Source of the DNA: Niastella vici
GTDB lineage: Bacteria > Bacteroidota > Bacteroidia > Chitinophagales > Chitinophagaceae
DNA: 64,000 nucleotides
NCBI RefSeq assembly: GCF_002077945.1
Contig: NZ_LVYD01000102.1
Coordinates: forward strand, 186,001-250,000
Reading direction: 5' to 3'
Below the pieces are notes generated by a model, which had not been told where the DNA came from, ran no database searches, and worked only from the letters and a program-made list of their open reading frames with translations. Both the position numbers and the translations under genes were made by a program. Positions 42,769-52,700 of the stretch are shown here, piece after piece (the first letter of the stretch is position 1; each line of letters opens with the position of its first letter).

Positions 42769-44329
42769 TGTGTTATTGCACCTGCGCACCAATAAGATAA
42801 CCTGGTTATTTATCATTGCTGCGTTCTTGTTGTTTTCCAGTATCGGTTCCACCCCCATGTACATTTTGGATGAAGCCCGCAATGCCCAGGCAGCGCGGGA
42901 AATGATGGAACGGCACGACTGGATCGTTCCCACTTTTAACGGCGAGCTGCGGGCACAAAAACCACCTCTGCATTATTATTTTATGCAGCTGGCCTACCGC
43001 ACATTTGGCACAAACGCCTTTGCGGCCCGGTTCTTTTCGGCCGTGTTTGGCTGGTTAACTATATGGCTCACCTGGTTTTTTGCCAGGCGCTTTGTAAGCT
43101 ATGGCACTGCTATATGGTCGGTAGCCGTGTTGCTGGTAAGCACCCATTTTTTGTTCGAGTTCCGCCTATCGGTCCCCGACCCTTACCTGATATTTTTTAT
43201 TACCGCCGGTATTTTTTGTTTTTATGGGTATGCCCAGGAGCGTACCTTAAAATGGCTGATCTGTTCAGCCGTTGCGGCCGCACTGGCTACCCTGGCCAAG
43301 GGACCGGTGGCCCTCGCATTGCCGGCAGTCATATTGGTGTGGTGGAGTATTTCGCTGAAGAAATACGGCCTGTTGTTTTCCCGGAAAATGCTGCTGTATA
43401 TTGGCGTTATAGCTTTAGTTGCTGTACCCTGGTATCTTGAAATACACCGGGCAACGGATGGCGAGTTTACACGCGAATTTTTCTTCCGTCATAATTTCAA
43501 CCGCTTTGGAGAACCGATGGAAGGCCACGGCGGACTTTTTATAATAGTACCGCTATTTGTTTTGACCGGCTTATTACCGGTATCTGTCTTTAGTGGCGAG
43601 CTGGTGAAAAAACTACTAACATACCATAGAAATACCTTTATCAGGTTGTGCATGTATGTAACCGTAGTGTTCATCCTATTTTTTAGTTTGTCGGGCACCA
43701 AATTGCCCAACTATCCCATGCCCTGCTATCCGTTTATGGCTGTATTGCTTGGTTATTTCATCAACAAGGTGATAACCGGACAAATAAAAGTGAGACCCTA
43801 TCCTTTGTGGTTATTATTTGGGCTGAATGTGCTGTTGCTGGCTGCTACCTGGTTTTTACTGGGGCTTGAAAGCGCTACACAATCTTTTCGCGGCTGGTCG
43901 CTGTTGTTCATTGTGCCGGTGATAACGGCAGGCTGCAGCGTGTGGTACTTCAGGAAAGAAGGATTGAAAAAAGCCTTGCACGCCATCATCGCCGGCTATT
44001 CTGTTTTCAATTTTCTATTCCTTGCCATTGGCTACCCGGCTATTTACCAGCATAATCCCGTTACAAAAACATTGCACCTGCTAAACAGGGATGAACAGGT
44101 GTATTCTTACCAGATCTATAACCCGGCGTATAATTTCTATTTAAACAAACCGGTAAAAGTGCTGGTTAACCCGGCCGAGGTAAGCGAATTGATTGCAAGC
44201 AACCCGCAGGCCATCATTATATCACGCGAAAAAAATATCCGCGAGCTGGATGGTGTGCCCATTAAATTATTAGCCAGGGAACGCGATCTGTTTGAGACTG
44301 CAACGACGGTATTAATAAGCGGAAAATAA
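42749..44329 (+). CDS. ArnT/PMT-like membrane glycosyltransferase
   Basis: 526 residues, about 11-12 membrane segments. The segment after the first membrane helix (MYILDEARNAQAAREMMERH, DWIVPTFNGELRAQKPPLHY) has the catalytic acidic residue and the KPPL motif of the GT83/GT39 group. The C-terminal soluble part is about 90 residues. It acts with the overlapping membrane protein at 41845 in transfer of a sugar from a polyprenyl carrier to an envelope lipid; this pairing is inference from overlap. The operon is closed by the terminator at 44352. Confidence 0.88.
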   Translation: MLQQWNNVLLHLRTNKITWLFIIAAFLLFSSIGSTPMYILDEARNAQAAREMMERHDWIVPTFNGELRAQKPPLHYYFMQLAYRTFGTNAFAARFFSAVFGWLTIWLTWFFARRFVSYGTAIWSVAVLLVSTHFLFEFRLSVPDPYLIFFITAGIFCFYGYAQERTLKWLICSAVAAALATLAKGPVALALPAVILVWWSISLKKYGLLFSRKMLLYIGVIALVAVPWYLEIHRATDGEFTREFFFRHNFNRFGEPMEGHGGLFIIVPLFVLTGLLPVSVFSGELVKKLLTYHRNTFIRLCMYVTVVFILFFSLSGTKLPNYPMPCYPFMAVLLGYFINKVITGQIKVRPYPLWLLFGLNVLLLAATWFLLGLESATQSFRGWSLLFIVPVITAGCSVWYFRKEGLKKALHAIIAGYSVFNFLFLAIGYPAIYQHNPVTKTLHLLNRDEQVYSYQIYNPAYNFYLNKPVKVLVNPAEVSELIASNPQAIIISREKNIRELDGVPIKLLARERDLFETATTVLISGK

Positions 44330-44351
44330 GTATAAGTGTATGTACCCATAA

Positions 44352-44386
44352 AGAGCCTTCCGATGCATCGGGAGGCTTTATTTTTT
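44352..44386 (+). terminator. Intrinsic terminator of the envelope operon
   Basis: AGAGCCTTCCGA (44352-44363), TGCA loop, TCGGGAGGCTTT (44368-44379), all paired with two G-U wobbles, followed by A and six T. It lies 22 bp after the stop at 44329. Confidence 0.85.
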
Positions 44387-44495
44387 GCAGTGCCAGCCAC
44401 GCAAGGCGATAATTAATAATATAACTTTTTCGTAATACATCAGTAGCAATAAAGAAACACCACTCCGATAGCTTCGATAACAAATCATTAACGAC

Positions 44496-46613
44496 ATGAA
44501 AAAACACCTGCTAACTGTTTTTGGCATCATTGCCATGGCAACTGTATGTCAAACATCCACCTGGGGCCAGGTAAAAGGGCCCTCTTCTTCCCAAACTCCC
44601 TATGTTGTGCCTGTAAAGACCGGGGTAAAAACCACTGCCATTTTAACTACCCTCGATATGGCCGGTAGTTATAAAATGGTTGGTACACCCGATGGGTTGG
44701 GCGCCTTTGATAATGGCGATGGTACATTCACGGTTTTGATGAACCATGAATTTGGAAATACAGCCGGCGTGGTAAGAGCGCACGGTTCAAAAGGCGCTTT
44801 TGTGTCGAAATGGATCGTAAAAAAATCGGACCTGTCGGTAGTAAGCGGTAGCGACCTCATGAAAACCGTGAAATTATGGAACGGTACATCGTATACTACT
44901 TATAATACGGCCAGTCCCATGCCCGCCGGGTTCGCCCGTTTTTGCTCGGCCGATCTGCCTGCTGTATCTGCTTTTTACAATGCAGCTACAGGTAAAGGCA
45001 CTACCGAGCGCATTTTCATGAATGGGGAAGAAAATGGCAACGAAGGCCGGGCTATGGCGCATATTGTTACCGGCCCCAATGGCGGTACTTCTTATGAATT
45101 GCCTTATCTGGGAAAATTTTCTATGGAAAATTCAGTGGCCAATCCGGCAACGGGCGACAAAACCGTAGTGGCGGGTATGGACGATGCCACACCCGGTCAG
45201 GTTTATTTTTATATAGGAACCAAAACAACAACCGGAACAGAAATTGAAAAGGCTGGTTTAACCAATGGTAACCTGTATGCACCGGCGGTAAGCGGTATGT
45301 TGATAGAAACAAGCGCCGGCACACCTGCAGCCGGTACGCCTTTTACTATGATCAATCTGGGCGATGTTCATAATATGAGCGGAACCAATTTGAATACCGC
45401 CAGCAACAATGCAGGTGTAACCCAGTTCCTGCGTCCTGAAGATGGCGCCTGGGACCCATTGCATCCCGAAGATTTTTATTTTGCTACTACGAATGCATTT
45501 GGCAGCCCCAGCCGTTTATGGAAATTGCATTTCAGCAATATCAATGATCTTACACAGGGTGGTACTGTTGCTGCGGTGCTCGATGGCACTGAAGGACAAC
45601 AAATGTTCGACAATATCACCATTGATCATTGGGGACATATTCTGTTGGTAGAAGATGTAGGTAACAATGCCCACCTGGGTAAAACCTGGCAATATACCAT
45701 TGCCACCGACAAGCTGGAAATGATCGGTACACACGATGCTACCCGTTTTCTTAGCGGTGGTGCTAACTTCCTTACACAGGATGAAGAAGCTTCAGGTATC
45801 CTCGATGTACAGGAAATTTTAGGTGCCGGCATGTTCCTGCTGGTTGATCAGGCGCACTACGGCATTACCGGCGAAGCGGTGGAAGGCGGTCAGTTCCTCG
45901 CTTTATTTAACCCCGACACCTATGCAGCCTGCTCAAATTATACCGGTACTATTTCGGTAAACCCCTCGCCTGCTGTGGAAGGCCAAACGCCCAATACCAT
46001 TTTCCTGGGTTATGGGCCGCAAAGCCTGCAATTAACGGCTTCAGTAGCTGCCGGCTTCCCTCCTTATACCTATTGGTGGTCAACCGGTGCTACCAGCAAT
46101 ATGATCAGTGTTAGTCCGGATACAACTACCACTTATACCGTAATTATTAAGAATGCCTTTGGCTGTGCCGATACGGTTAAACAAACTGTTTATGTAAAAG
46201 ACATCCGCGATGGTCAAAAGAACAAAGTGTTCATTTGCCATAACGGACATACACAATCCGTTTCCGTAAATGCAGTTCCGGCCCATCTTGGACACAAAGA
46301 TCTGTTAGGCGCCTGCCCCGATAATGCCCGCGTGAGCACAGTGAACAACGAACAACCCATTACTGCGGCCCTGTATCCCAACCCAACGCATACTAATGCA
46401 ACTATTGCTTTGGAGTTGTTCCATGATGAAAAAGTGTCGATCACTGTTGTGAATATCGATGGCAAAGTGGTGTTGAAACAAATGGATAAGAATTTAAGGG
46501 CCGGCAAACAACAGATCAGTCTTTCTGTAGGCAGCCTGAAAGATGGCACTTACTTCGTACTGGTATCGCATGGCGCTACTACTTCGAGACTAAAAATGGT
46601 AGTTCTTCACTAG
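44496..46613 (+). CDS. PhoX/DUF839-like secreted protein with T9SS sorting domain
   Basis: 705 residues. Signal peptide to about 25 (ending TWGQ). The region 30-480 has PhoX-family features: VLMNHEFG, FMNGEENGNEGRAMAHIVTG, GMDDATPGQVYFYIGTK, DGAWDPLHPEDFYFAT. PhoX-type enzymes are Ca/Fe-dependent phosphatases, but many DUF839 members have no proven activity. A PKD/SprB-like beta domain follows (YWWSTGATSNMISVSPDTTT), then a Cys/His-containing stretch (VFICHNGHTQ). The end is a type IX secretion C-terminal domain (ALYPNPTHTNATIALEL to the end), so it should reach the cell surface or medium. Confidence 0.85.
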   Translation: MKKHLLTVFGIIAMATVCQTSTWGQVKGPSSSQTPYVVPVKTGVKTTAILTTLDMAGSYKMVGTPDGLGAFDNGDGTFTVLMNHEFGNTAGVVRAHGSKGAFVSKWIVKKSDLSVVSGSDLMKTVKLWNGTSYTTYNTASPMPAGFARFCSADLPAVSAFYNAATGKGTTERIFMNGEENGNEGRAMAHIVTGPNGGTSYELPYLGKFSMENSVANPATGDKTVVAGMDDATPGQVYFYIGTKTTTGTEIEKAGLTNGNLYAPAVSGMLIETSAGTPAAGTPFTMINLGDVHNMSGTNLNTASNNAGVTQFLRPEDGAWDPLHPEDFYFATTNAFGSPSRLWKLHFSNINDLTQGGTVAAVLDGTEGQQMFDNITIDHWGHILLVEDVGNNAHLGKTWQYTIATDKLEMIGTHDATRFLSGGANFLTQDEEASGILDVQEILGAGMFLLVDQAHYGITGEAVEGGQFLALFNPDTYAACSNYTGTISVNPSPAVEGQTPNTIFLGYGPQSLQLTASVAAGFPPYTYWWSTGATSNMISVSPDTTTTYTVIIKNAFGCADTVKQTVYVKDIRDGQKNKVFICHNGHTQSVSVNAVPAHLGHKDLLGACPDNARVSTVNNEQPITAALYPNPTHTNATIALELFHDEKVSITVVNIDGKVVLKQMDKNLRAGKQQISLSVGSLKDGTYFVLVSHGATTSRLKMVVLH

Positions 46614-46656
46614 ACGACGAACCGACAAAGTAAGAAAATTAAGAAGTAAGAAGTAA

Positions 46657-46778
46657 GAAGTAGGAAGTATGACGTAATTTCTGATTTTGAGATTTGGTGA
46701 TTTGGGGATTTGCGCTGTCCTTGAATTTTTCGCCAATCTATAAATCTCTAAATCCAGCAATCTCAAAATTCCTACTTC
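46657..46778. repeat. Imperfect long inverted repeat
   Basis: Left-arm blocks GAAGTAGGAA (46657-46666) and TTTTGAGATT (46685-46694) pair with AATCTCAAAA (46759-46768) and TTCCTACTTC (46769-46778). The inner GATTTGG-type blocks match imperfectly. It is preceded by AAGTAAG tandem units (46640-46660). It resembles mobile short intergenic repeats of this family and ends 20 bp before the haem-protein start. Confidence 0.6.
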
Positions 46779-46798
46779 CTGCTTCATTTCCGGAAGCC

Positions 46799-47095
46799 AT
46801 GTCCTCACCGGTTAGAACGGAATTTTCAAAACTGTGCGATAAGGGCCGGGTGCTGTACGATCTCATTTGCGCCGGCTGTCATACTATTAAAAAAGGAAGG
46901 GGCCAGATCATCTCTGATTTTACGCCCGAACAATTAAAAAGATATGAATTACGGGTATCGAACGCCCGGCATAAAGCCAACATGCCCGATGAAAAAGTAA
47001 CGGCGGAAGACTCAGTCTTATATCAACCTTTTTATTATATAAAAAGAAAAATTAATTCGGCTACCCATCATCTAAGTATTATAACTTATAAGTAA
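46799..47095 (+). CDS. Short cytochrome-c-like protein without signal peptide
   Basis: 98 residues from ATG 46799. A single haem-binding CAGCH (about residues 22-26) is followed by KKGRGQIISDFTPEQLKRYE and ARHKANMPDEKVT, where Met may be the axial ligand, as in small class I cytochromes. A signal peptide, needed for periplasmic haem attachment, is missing. The frame stays open upstream (GTG at 46694) but runs through the inverted repeat and encodes no signal. The repeat may have replaced the original 5' end, so the gene may be broken or mis-started. Confidence 0.55.
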   Translation: MSSPVRTEFSKLCDKGRVLYDLICAGCHTIKKGRGQIISDFTPEQLKRYELRVSNARHKANMPDEKVTAEDSVLYQPFYYIKRKINSATHHLSIITYK

Positions 47096-47276
47096 AAATT
47101 AAGCGAACGATTGTTTGCTTTTGACGGGATTATTGTTTAATCTTGCGTCGCCAAACCTTATTCTCCCCCAATAAGTTCGTGTAATTCTTCTGTAAGCAAC
47201 GCTCTGTAGCCGAGAGATGCTCTCTTTCGGGTATCATTTTTTTATCCCTTGACCGGCCATTTTAAAATGTATACAA

Positions 47277-47879
47277 ATGCACATCACGAACGATCTTCTT
47301 GCAAAGTTAAATAACAATGAACCGGCTGCGCATGCTGAATTATTCAAAGCAACCTATGCCGATCTGACTGTATTTGTCTTCCGCATGATCGAGAATGAAG
47401 ATGAGTCGGAGGATATTGCCATTTCCGCTATTACAAGGCTGTTAGGAAAAAAGCTCACTTTTAGTGCAGTGGAGCAATTAAAAGCCTACCTCTATATTTC
47501 CGTCAGGAATGGTGCGCTCAATTATTTAAGGGCCGCGCAAAAAGAAGATCCTTTCCGCAAAAAATTACAGGAAGAGTTACCGCTTTCAGAAGAACCGGCA
47601 GTCAATAAAAAATATGAGATGGCCCATATGCGCCGGTTAATTGAGGCCGGACTAGGTAAGTTGGAAAAGCAATGTGCCGCCGTTATAAGACTTACCATGG
47701 AGAATAAGCAACCCGATGAAATAGCTAAAGCGTTGAATATTAGTCCGAACCAGGTATATACGCAAAAATCAAAAGGCATTGCCCGGTTAAAGGAATTTAT
47801 TGAAGAAAACGGTGGAAAATACACTATACCTGTCCTGATCATCCTGTTAGCCCTGCTGTGCAAATTTTATTTTGGCTAA
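47277..47879 (+). CDS. ECF RNA polymerase sigma factor
   Basis: 200 residues with sigma region 2 (ADLTVFVFRMIENEDESEDI, AYLYISVRNGALNYLRAAQK) and region 4 (LGKLEKQCAAVIRLTMENKQ, PDEIAKALNISPNQVYTQKS). The C-terminal tail is hydrophobic (YTIPVLIILLALLCKFYFG), suggesting membrane contact. It pairs with the FecR at 48019 and probably drives the SusCD genes at 49763-54476. Confidence 0.93.
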   Translation: MHITNDLLAKLNNNEPAAHAELFKATYADLTVFVFRMIENEDESEDIAISAITRLLGKKLTFSAVEQLKAYLYISVRNGALNYLRAAQKEDPFRKKLQEELPLSEEPAVNKKYEMAHMRRLIEAGLGKLEKQCAAVIRLTMENKQPDEIAKALNISPNQVYTQKSKGIARLKEFIEENGGKYTIPVLIILLALLCKFYFG

Positions 47880-48018
47880 CAATTAAAAAAATGTTCCCCT
47901 ATTTCTTAATGTTTGAAAGGTGTTGGTTGTTATATAATAGTAAAGAAGAAAACACAGCTGGTTCAGGGGGTAGCTGTAAAATAAATAAACCTTATTACAC
48001 ACCTTACAATTGAACACC

Positions 48019-49257
48019 ATGAACACAATACCTGGCAATATTACCCAAGTGGCATTTGGGAAAAGCGATGAGGCGCCCCTGACGAGCGTTGAGCAGGATA
48101 TTTGTGATGAGTGGACGTCGGGCAAAGCAACGGAATATATGAAGGTAGAAGCAGAAGATCCCCGGCTTTTGGAATACGTTGGCATGTATGGGAAGCTGGA
48201 GGCAAAGCAGGACGAAATATGGGAAAGCATTCAGGCCACTTACGCCCTCACAATGCCCCAGGAAGTTCCCGTTATTCAACTGCAACCGGAAAGAAAGACC
48301 GGCAAACGTACCTGGATGCTCGCTGCAGCAGTATTGACAGGAAGTCTCATTGGCGTTTATGCCCTTTACCAGGTTATCAATAACAATAAGAACACACCGG
48401 ACAACAATACTGTAACTGTTGAACAAAAGCCAATTGAACCAGGCAAAGGATGGGCAATACTTACGCTGGATGATAATAAACAAATAGACCTTGATACGCT
48501 TCCGGCCGGTATCGTCGCCTACCAGGACAATATGGAGATCAGCAAGCAAAAAGACAACCAGCTGATCTATAAAGTGGCTGACAACAATAAAACAGGTACC
48601 AAAATTGTGAATAATAAGCTCACCACCCCGTATGGTGGCGAATATAAGGTTACGTTAGCCGATGGCTCGAAAGTATGGTTAAATGCGGGTTCGTCTTTGC
48701 GCTACCCCACTGCATTCAATGGCAATGACCGTACGGTTGAAATTTCAGGAGAAGGATATTTTGAAGTGGCTGAAGATAAAACAAAACCCTTCCGGGTATT
48801 TACCCATGGTACCGAAGTAAAGGTATTAGGCACCAAATTCAATGTAAAAGCATACGATTCAGACAACCAGGTAACCACTACTCTGGTGAACGGATCAGTT
48901 GCAATTCAACATGGCAGTACGCTTAGGAACATAAAACCCAATCAGCAGGCAGTTGTAGCAGGCGATAGCATCAAAGTAAAGACCAAAAGCAAGGAAGAGA
49001 TGGAGCAGGTGCTTGCCTGGAAACATGGATTCATTAACCTGGAAGGCGAATCGGTTCAATCTATTCTGCAGCAAATAAACCGCTGGTATAACGTTGAAAC
49101 GCGAATAGAGCCGGGTACCCCTGAAACCACATTAATGGGTAACATTGAAAGAACCACGCCATTACCAAAAGTGCTGGAGTTGCTGAATACGAACGTAAGC
49201 GTACTGTTCACTTTGCAAGGCCATACTGTGGTGGCCAAAGAAAAAAAGAGTAATTAA
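48019..49257 (+). CDS. FecR-like anti-sigma factor
   Basis: 412 residues from ATG 48019 (an in-frame TTG lies at 48010). N-terminal cytoplasmic domain about 1-95, one membrane segment (WMLAAAVLTGSLIGVYALYQ), and a FecR domain (DGSKVWLNAGSSLRYPTAFN, GEGYFEVAEDKTKPFRVFT, EVKVLGTKFNVKAY). A C-terminal STN-like repeat follows (MGNIERTTPLPKVLELLNTN). It is the partner of the sigma factor at 47277. Confidence 0.93.
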   Translation: MNTIPGNITQVAFGKSDEAPLTSVEQDICDEWTSGKATEYMKVEAEDPRLLEYVGMYGKLEAKQDEIWESIQATYALTMPQEVPVIQLQPERKTGKRTWMLAAAVLTGSLIGVYALYQVINNNKNTPDNNTVTVEQKPIEPGKGWAILTLDDNKQIDLDTLPAGIVAYQDNMEISKQKDNQLIYKVADNNKTGTKIVNNKLTTPYGGEYKVTLADGSKVWLNAGSSLRYPTAFNGNDRTVEISGEGYFEVAEDKTKPFRVFTHGTEVKVLGTKFNVKAYDSDNQVTTTLVNGSVAIQHGSTLRNIKPNQQAVVAGDSIKVKTKSKEEMEQVLAWKHGFINLEGESVQSILQQINRWYNVETRIEPGTPETTLMGNIERTTPLPKVLELLNTNVSVLFTLQGHTVVAKEKKSN

Positions 49258-49347
49258 CCTTGATATACATGTTTAAACGTAGGCTGTACTTTACAAAGAG
49301 AAATACCATTAGATTCCATTAAACCTCCTTTGATCAATGCACCGATG

Positions 49348-49374
49348 GCTGAGTAGCGTAAAAAGCTACTCAGC
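49348..49374 (+). terminator. Hairpin after fecR
   Basis: A perfect 10-bp stem GCTGAGTAGC (49348-49357) and GCTACTCAGC (49365-49374) with a 7-nt loop, 90 bp after the FecR stop. There is no T run behind it, so it may be a weak terminator or RNA-processing structure. Confidence 0.5.
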
Positions 49375-49461
49375 ATTGCTCTTAAAACCACACATAGCAA
49401 CAGATTCCCACCCAATGGCTGTAAACGGCAGCCAATAGCAAAATTATTTCCAAACCTTATC

Positions 49462-49501
49462 GCCCGCCTTAATCTGGAAGCAATTCCGGTTTATGGCGGG
49501 C
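49462..49501 (+). terminator. Second hairpin in the fecR-susC gap
   Basis: GCCCGCC (49462-49468) pairs with GGCGGGC (49495-49501), followed by TTTG, with a TGGAA/TTCCG-type inner pairing. Together with 49348-49374 it separates fecR from the SusC gene. The rest of 49258-49762 (505 bp) shows no gene; the last ~150 bp are AT-rich and probably hold the SusC promoter. Confidence 0.45.
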
Positions 49502-49762
49502 TTTGTTGATTACTTCATATGGAAAAAAATTACTTGTATGTGTACACGTATGCCCATTACTACTTACCGGCCATTTCGGAAAAAAGAAACTGTTAAAAAC
49601 AATCATTTTTATAACTTCATTACTGATATCTAACCCAACCAGGTATCAGTTACACCTGCACGATCGGGTTATATGATTTTATTTATTGCGTATTTCCCTG
49701 ATAGTGATGGCGGTAACCCTGATTTTTTAACAGAATACGAATACCAGAAATAAGTTACCTAA

Positions 49763-52700
49763 ATGAAAAAGGTCCTTGGTTGTTTGGTTATGGTATGTAG
49801 TATCAGTATGGCGAAAGCCCAGGATGGGGATCCGGGCCAACAGGGACAGGCGCATTCATTGGAAAAAGTGATAAAGATCCTGAAATCGAAGGGCGTGATC
49901 AAAGATGCGGTGTATGATAAAAAGGTCATTAAGAATGCCGTACAGGTACGTGTACCTTTACACCCGGTAACCGATAGCTTACTGCAACAAATATTTGATG
50001 AGCAGCCATTTCTCAAATACAAAATTATTGTCAATACACTGGCTATTTACCCAAAGAGCGAAGCCGAAATAGCAGCAAGCCGGTCTCATTTTCAATTCAA
50101 TATTCAGGGTGTTGTAAAGAACGATTCGGCCAGGCCACTGCCTGGTGCTTCGGTACAGTTGCGTTCGGGCAAAGGTGAACCTACCGATAGCCGCGGTGAA
50201 TTCAGCCTCACCTGGAGTGCTGGTGACACACTCGATATTACTTACGTTAACTATAAACCGGTGGCCATTCCCTGGCACAGCAGCCATAAGCCTGTCGTAG
50301 TTCAAATGGAGCTACAGGACCCCAATATGGAAGTGGCTGTCGTTAAAGGTTATTCTTCAAAAGATAAAGGAAGCTCAGCCGGTGTTTCACAGGTACGGGT
50401 GGCCAGCATTCCCAATGGAGATGTGCTGAAGATCATCCAGGAAAATATTTCGGGTATTCTGGCCCCGCCATCAGGCGGTGTGCCCGGCGCCACCCATCGA
50501 TTCCTGTTCAGGGGCCCCACTTCGTTAGGTCCTGTATCGGAATTGAATTACCGGCCATCGAGCGCGCCCCTGTTCGTGGTGAATGGTATTCCCTGGGCGC
50601 CCTCGCTGCGGCCAGTGAATCAACTGAGCACCATGGTGGGCGAACCACAGGCGCCGGGGATAGCCGCTTCGGGTTTCGATCCCTTCTATACCATCAATCC
50701 GCTCGACATTGAAACCATCACCGTATTGAAAGATGCGGAAGCCACAGCTATTTATGGGGCGCGTGGCGCTAATGGCGTTATATTGATAACTACGAAAAAA
50801 GGAACTTCGAAAGAACCGCAGTTGACCATTTCGGCATCATATGGAGGTGGCGAGGCCTTACCTACCATGGAACTGATGAACACCTCGCAATACCTGGCCA
50901 TGCGCCGGGAGGCATTCAGTAATGATAACAGCATTCCAACAAAAGCTAACGCGCCCGACCTCCTGGTATGGGACAGCACCCGGTATTTTGATGCCACTAA
51001 ATTTTTGTTGGGCAGTATGGCCCACAACATGAATGAGCATTTTTCTTTTTCACAGGGCGATTCGTTATTCCAGTTTTTATTGAATGGCGGCTTCAGCAGC
51101 CAAACGGCCACCCTGCCATCGAACATCTATGGCAAACGATGGTCGCTGTTAAGTGACTTTAGCTACCGGTCGAAGAACCATAAACTAAAAACGGGATTAT
51201 CGGCCTACTATTCCGTGGCCGAAAATAAGTGGCTGATCGAAAACGTTATGTATGCTACCCTGCTGGCGCCCAATGTACCTGACCTCTATGATAGCGCCGG
51301 AAATTTATATTGGGGCGGTAAAGACGCTTCTTTCCGGAATCCCCTGAGCTATTTCATGAAGAACGATTTCATAACAACCGGCAATACTTCGTTGCAAGCG
51401 TTTTTGCAATATAAACTCTTTCGCAAGTTGCGTTTTGAAGCGGCGGTAGGCTATCAGCAGATCCATGTGAGGGAGGAAAACAGGATACCGGCCAGTGCAC
51501 TTGACCCGGAATTTTCACCAACAGGTGAATATAGCCAGGCCAGTAACAAGTTCACCACCTGGATGATTGAACCGGGTTTACATTATACCGATTCCATTTT
51601 GCAACAGGTACAGGTGCAGGCGGTACTGGGCGCCTTCTGGTCATCGCAATTGAACGACCGGTGGTCGAATACATATTCCGGGTACACCAATGATGAATTG
51701 CTGGGTATTCCTGAAGCGGCTAAAGAATCAAAATATACATCAGACAAATCAAAGTACTTATTCCTATCAACCTTTGGCCGGGTTAAATTCAATTACAGGA
51801 ACAAGTATTTTCTAAGTTTAACCGTTCGCCGTGACGGTTCTTCCCGTTTTGGCCCTGCCGACCGGTATGCTAATTTTGGCGCTATTGGCGCCAGCTACAT
51901 TTTCTGGGAAAAGAATACCAATGGCCACAACAGCTATGCGAAGTTCAGGACCAGTTATGGCAGCACCGGTAACGACCAGATCGGTGATTATGCCTATTTA
52001 AATACCTGGAATACCGCTTCGCGTCCCTATCAGGGTTTGTATGGAATTTATCCCGCCGGTTTGGCCAATCCTTACTATCAATGGGAAGTTACCCGAAAAC
52101 TGGAGGCCGGGATTGAATTTCGCCTTAACGATAATTTCAGCACCACCATAACCGGGTACCGCAACCGCAGCAGGAACCAGATTATTAACTATGTATTACC
52201 GGCACAGACAGGGTTTGGTGCGATAACTAAAAATTTTCCGGCCATTATTGAAAATACTGGTGTTGAAATAGATGCTGCTTTCAGCAAGAGTTGGGGCAAT
52301 TTTAGCTGGTGCAGTAAATTGACCGGGGCTGTACCGCAGAATAAACTGGTGCGGTTCGACGACCTGGAAAGCTCAAGCTATAATAAAAAGCTGATGGTTG
52401 GCCAACCGCTAAATATCGTGATCGTTCACCATTTTACCGGCGTTGATGCCAATACCGGATTATTCACGGTTGCCGATTCAACGGAGAAAATTGCCAGTAA
52501 ATTAGATCCCGTATTTTTTGGCGGCCTTCGCAACAGTTTCCGGTATAAACAGGTTGATTTAAGCATCTATTTTGAATTCCGCCAGCAGAATGCGCCCCAT
52601 TTTTTATCAGACATTTATAATCCCAGTACCCAAAACACGTTACCGCCGGGCCAGGCAAATCTGGATTTTTACAGCAACCAACCGGCTGAACTGGAAAACC

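Noticed and set aside
47205..47235. Small GAGAG/CTCTC hairpin before the second sigma gene
   Set aside because: Short stem without a T tract or conserved context; cannot be assigned a role.
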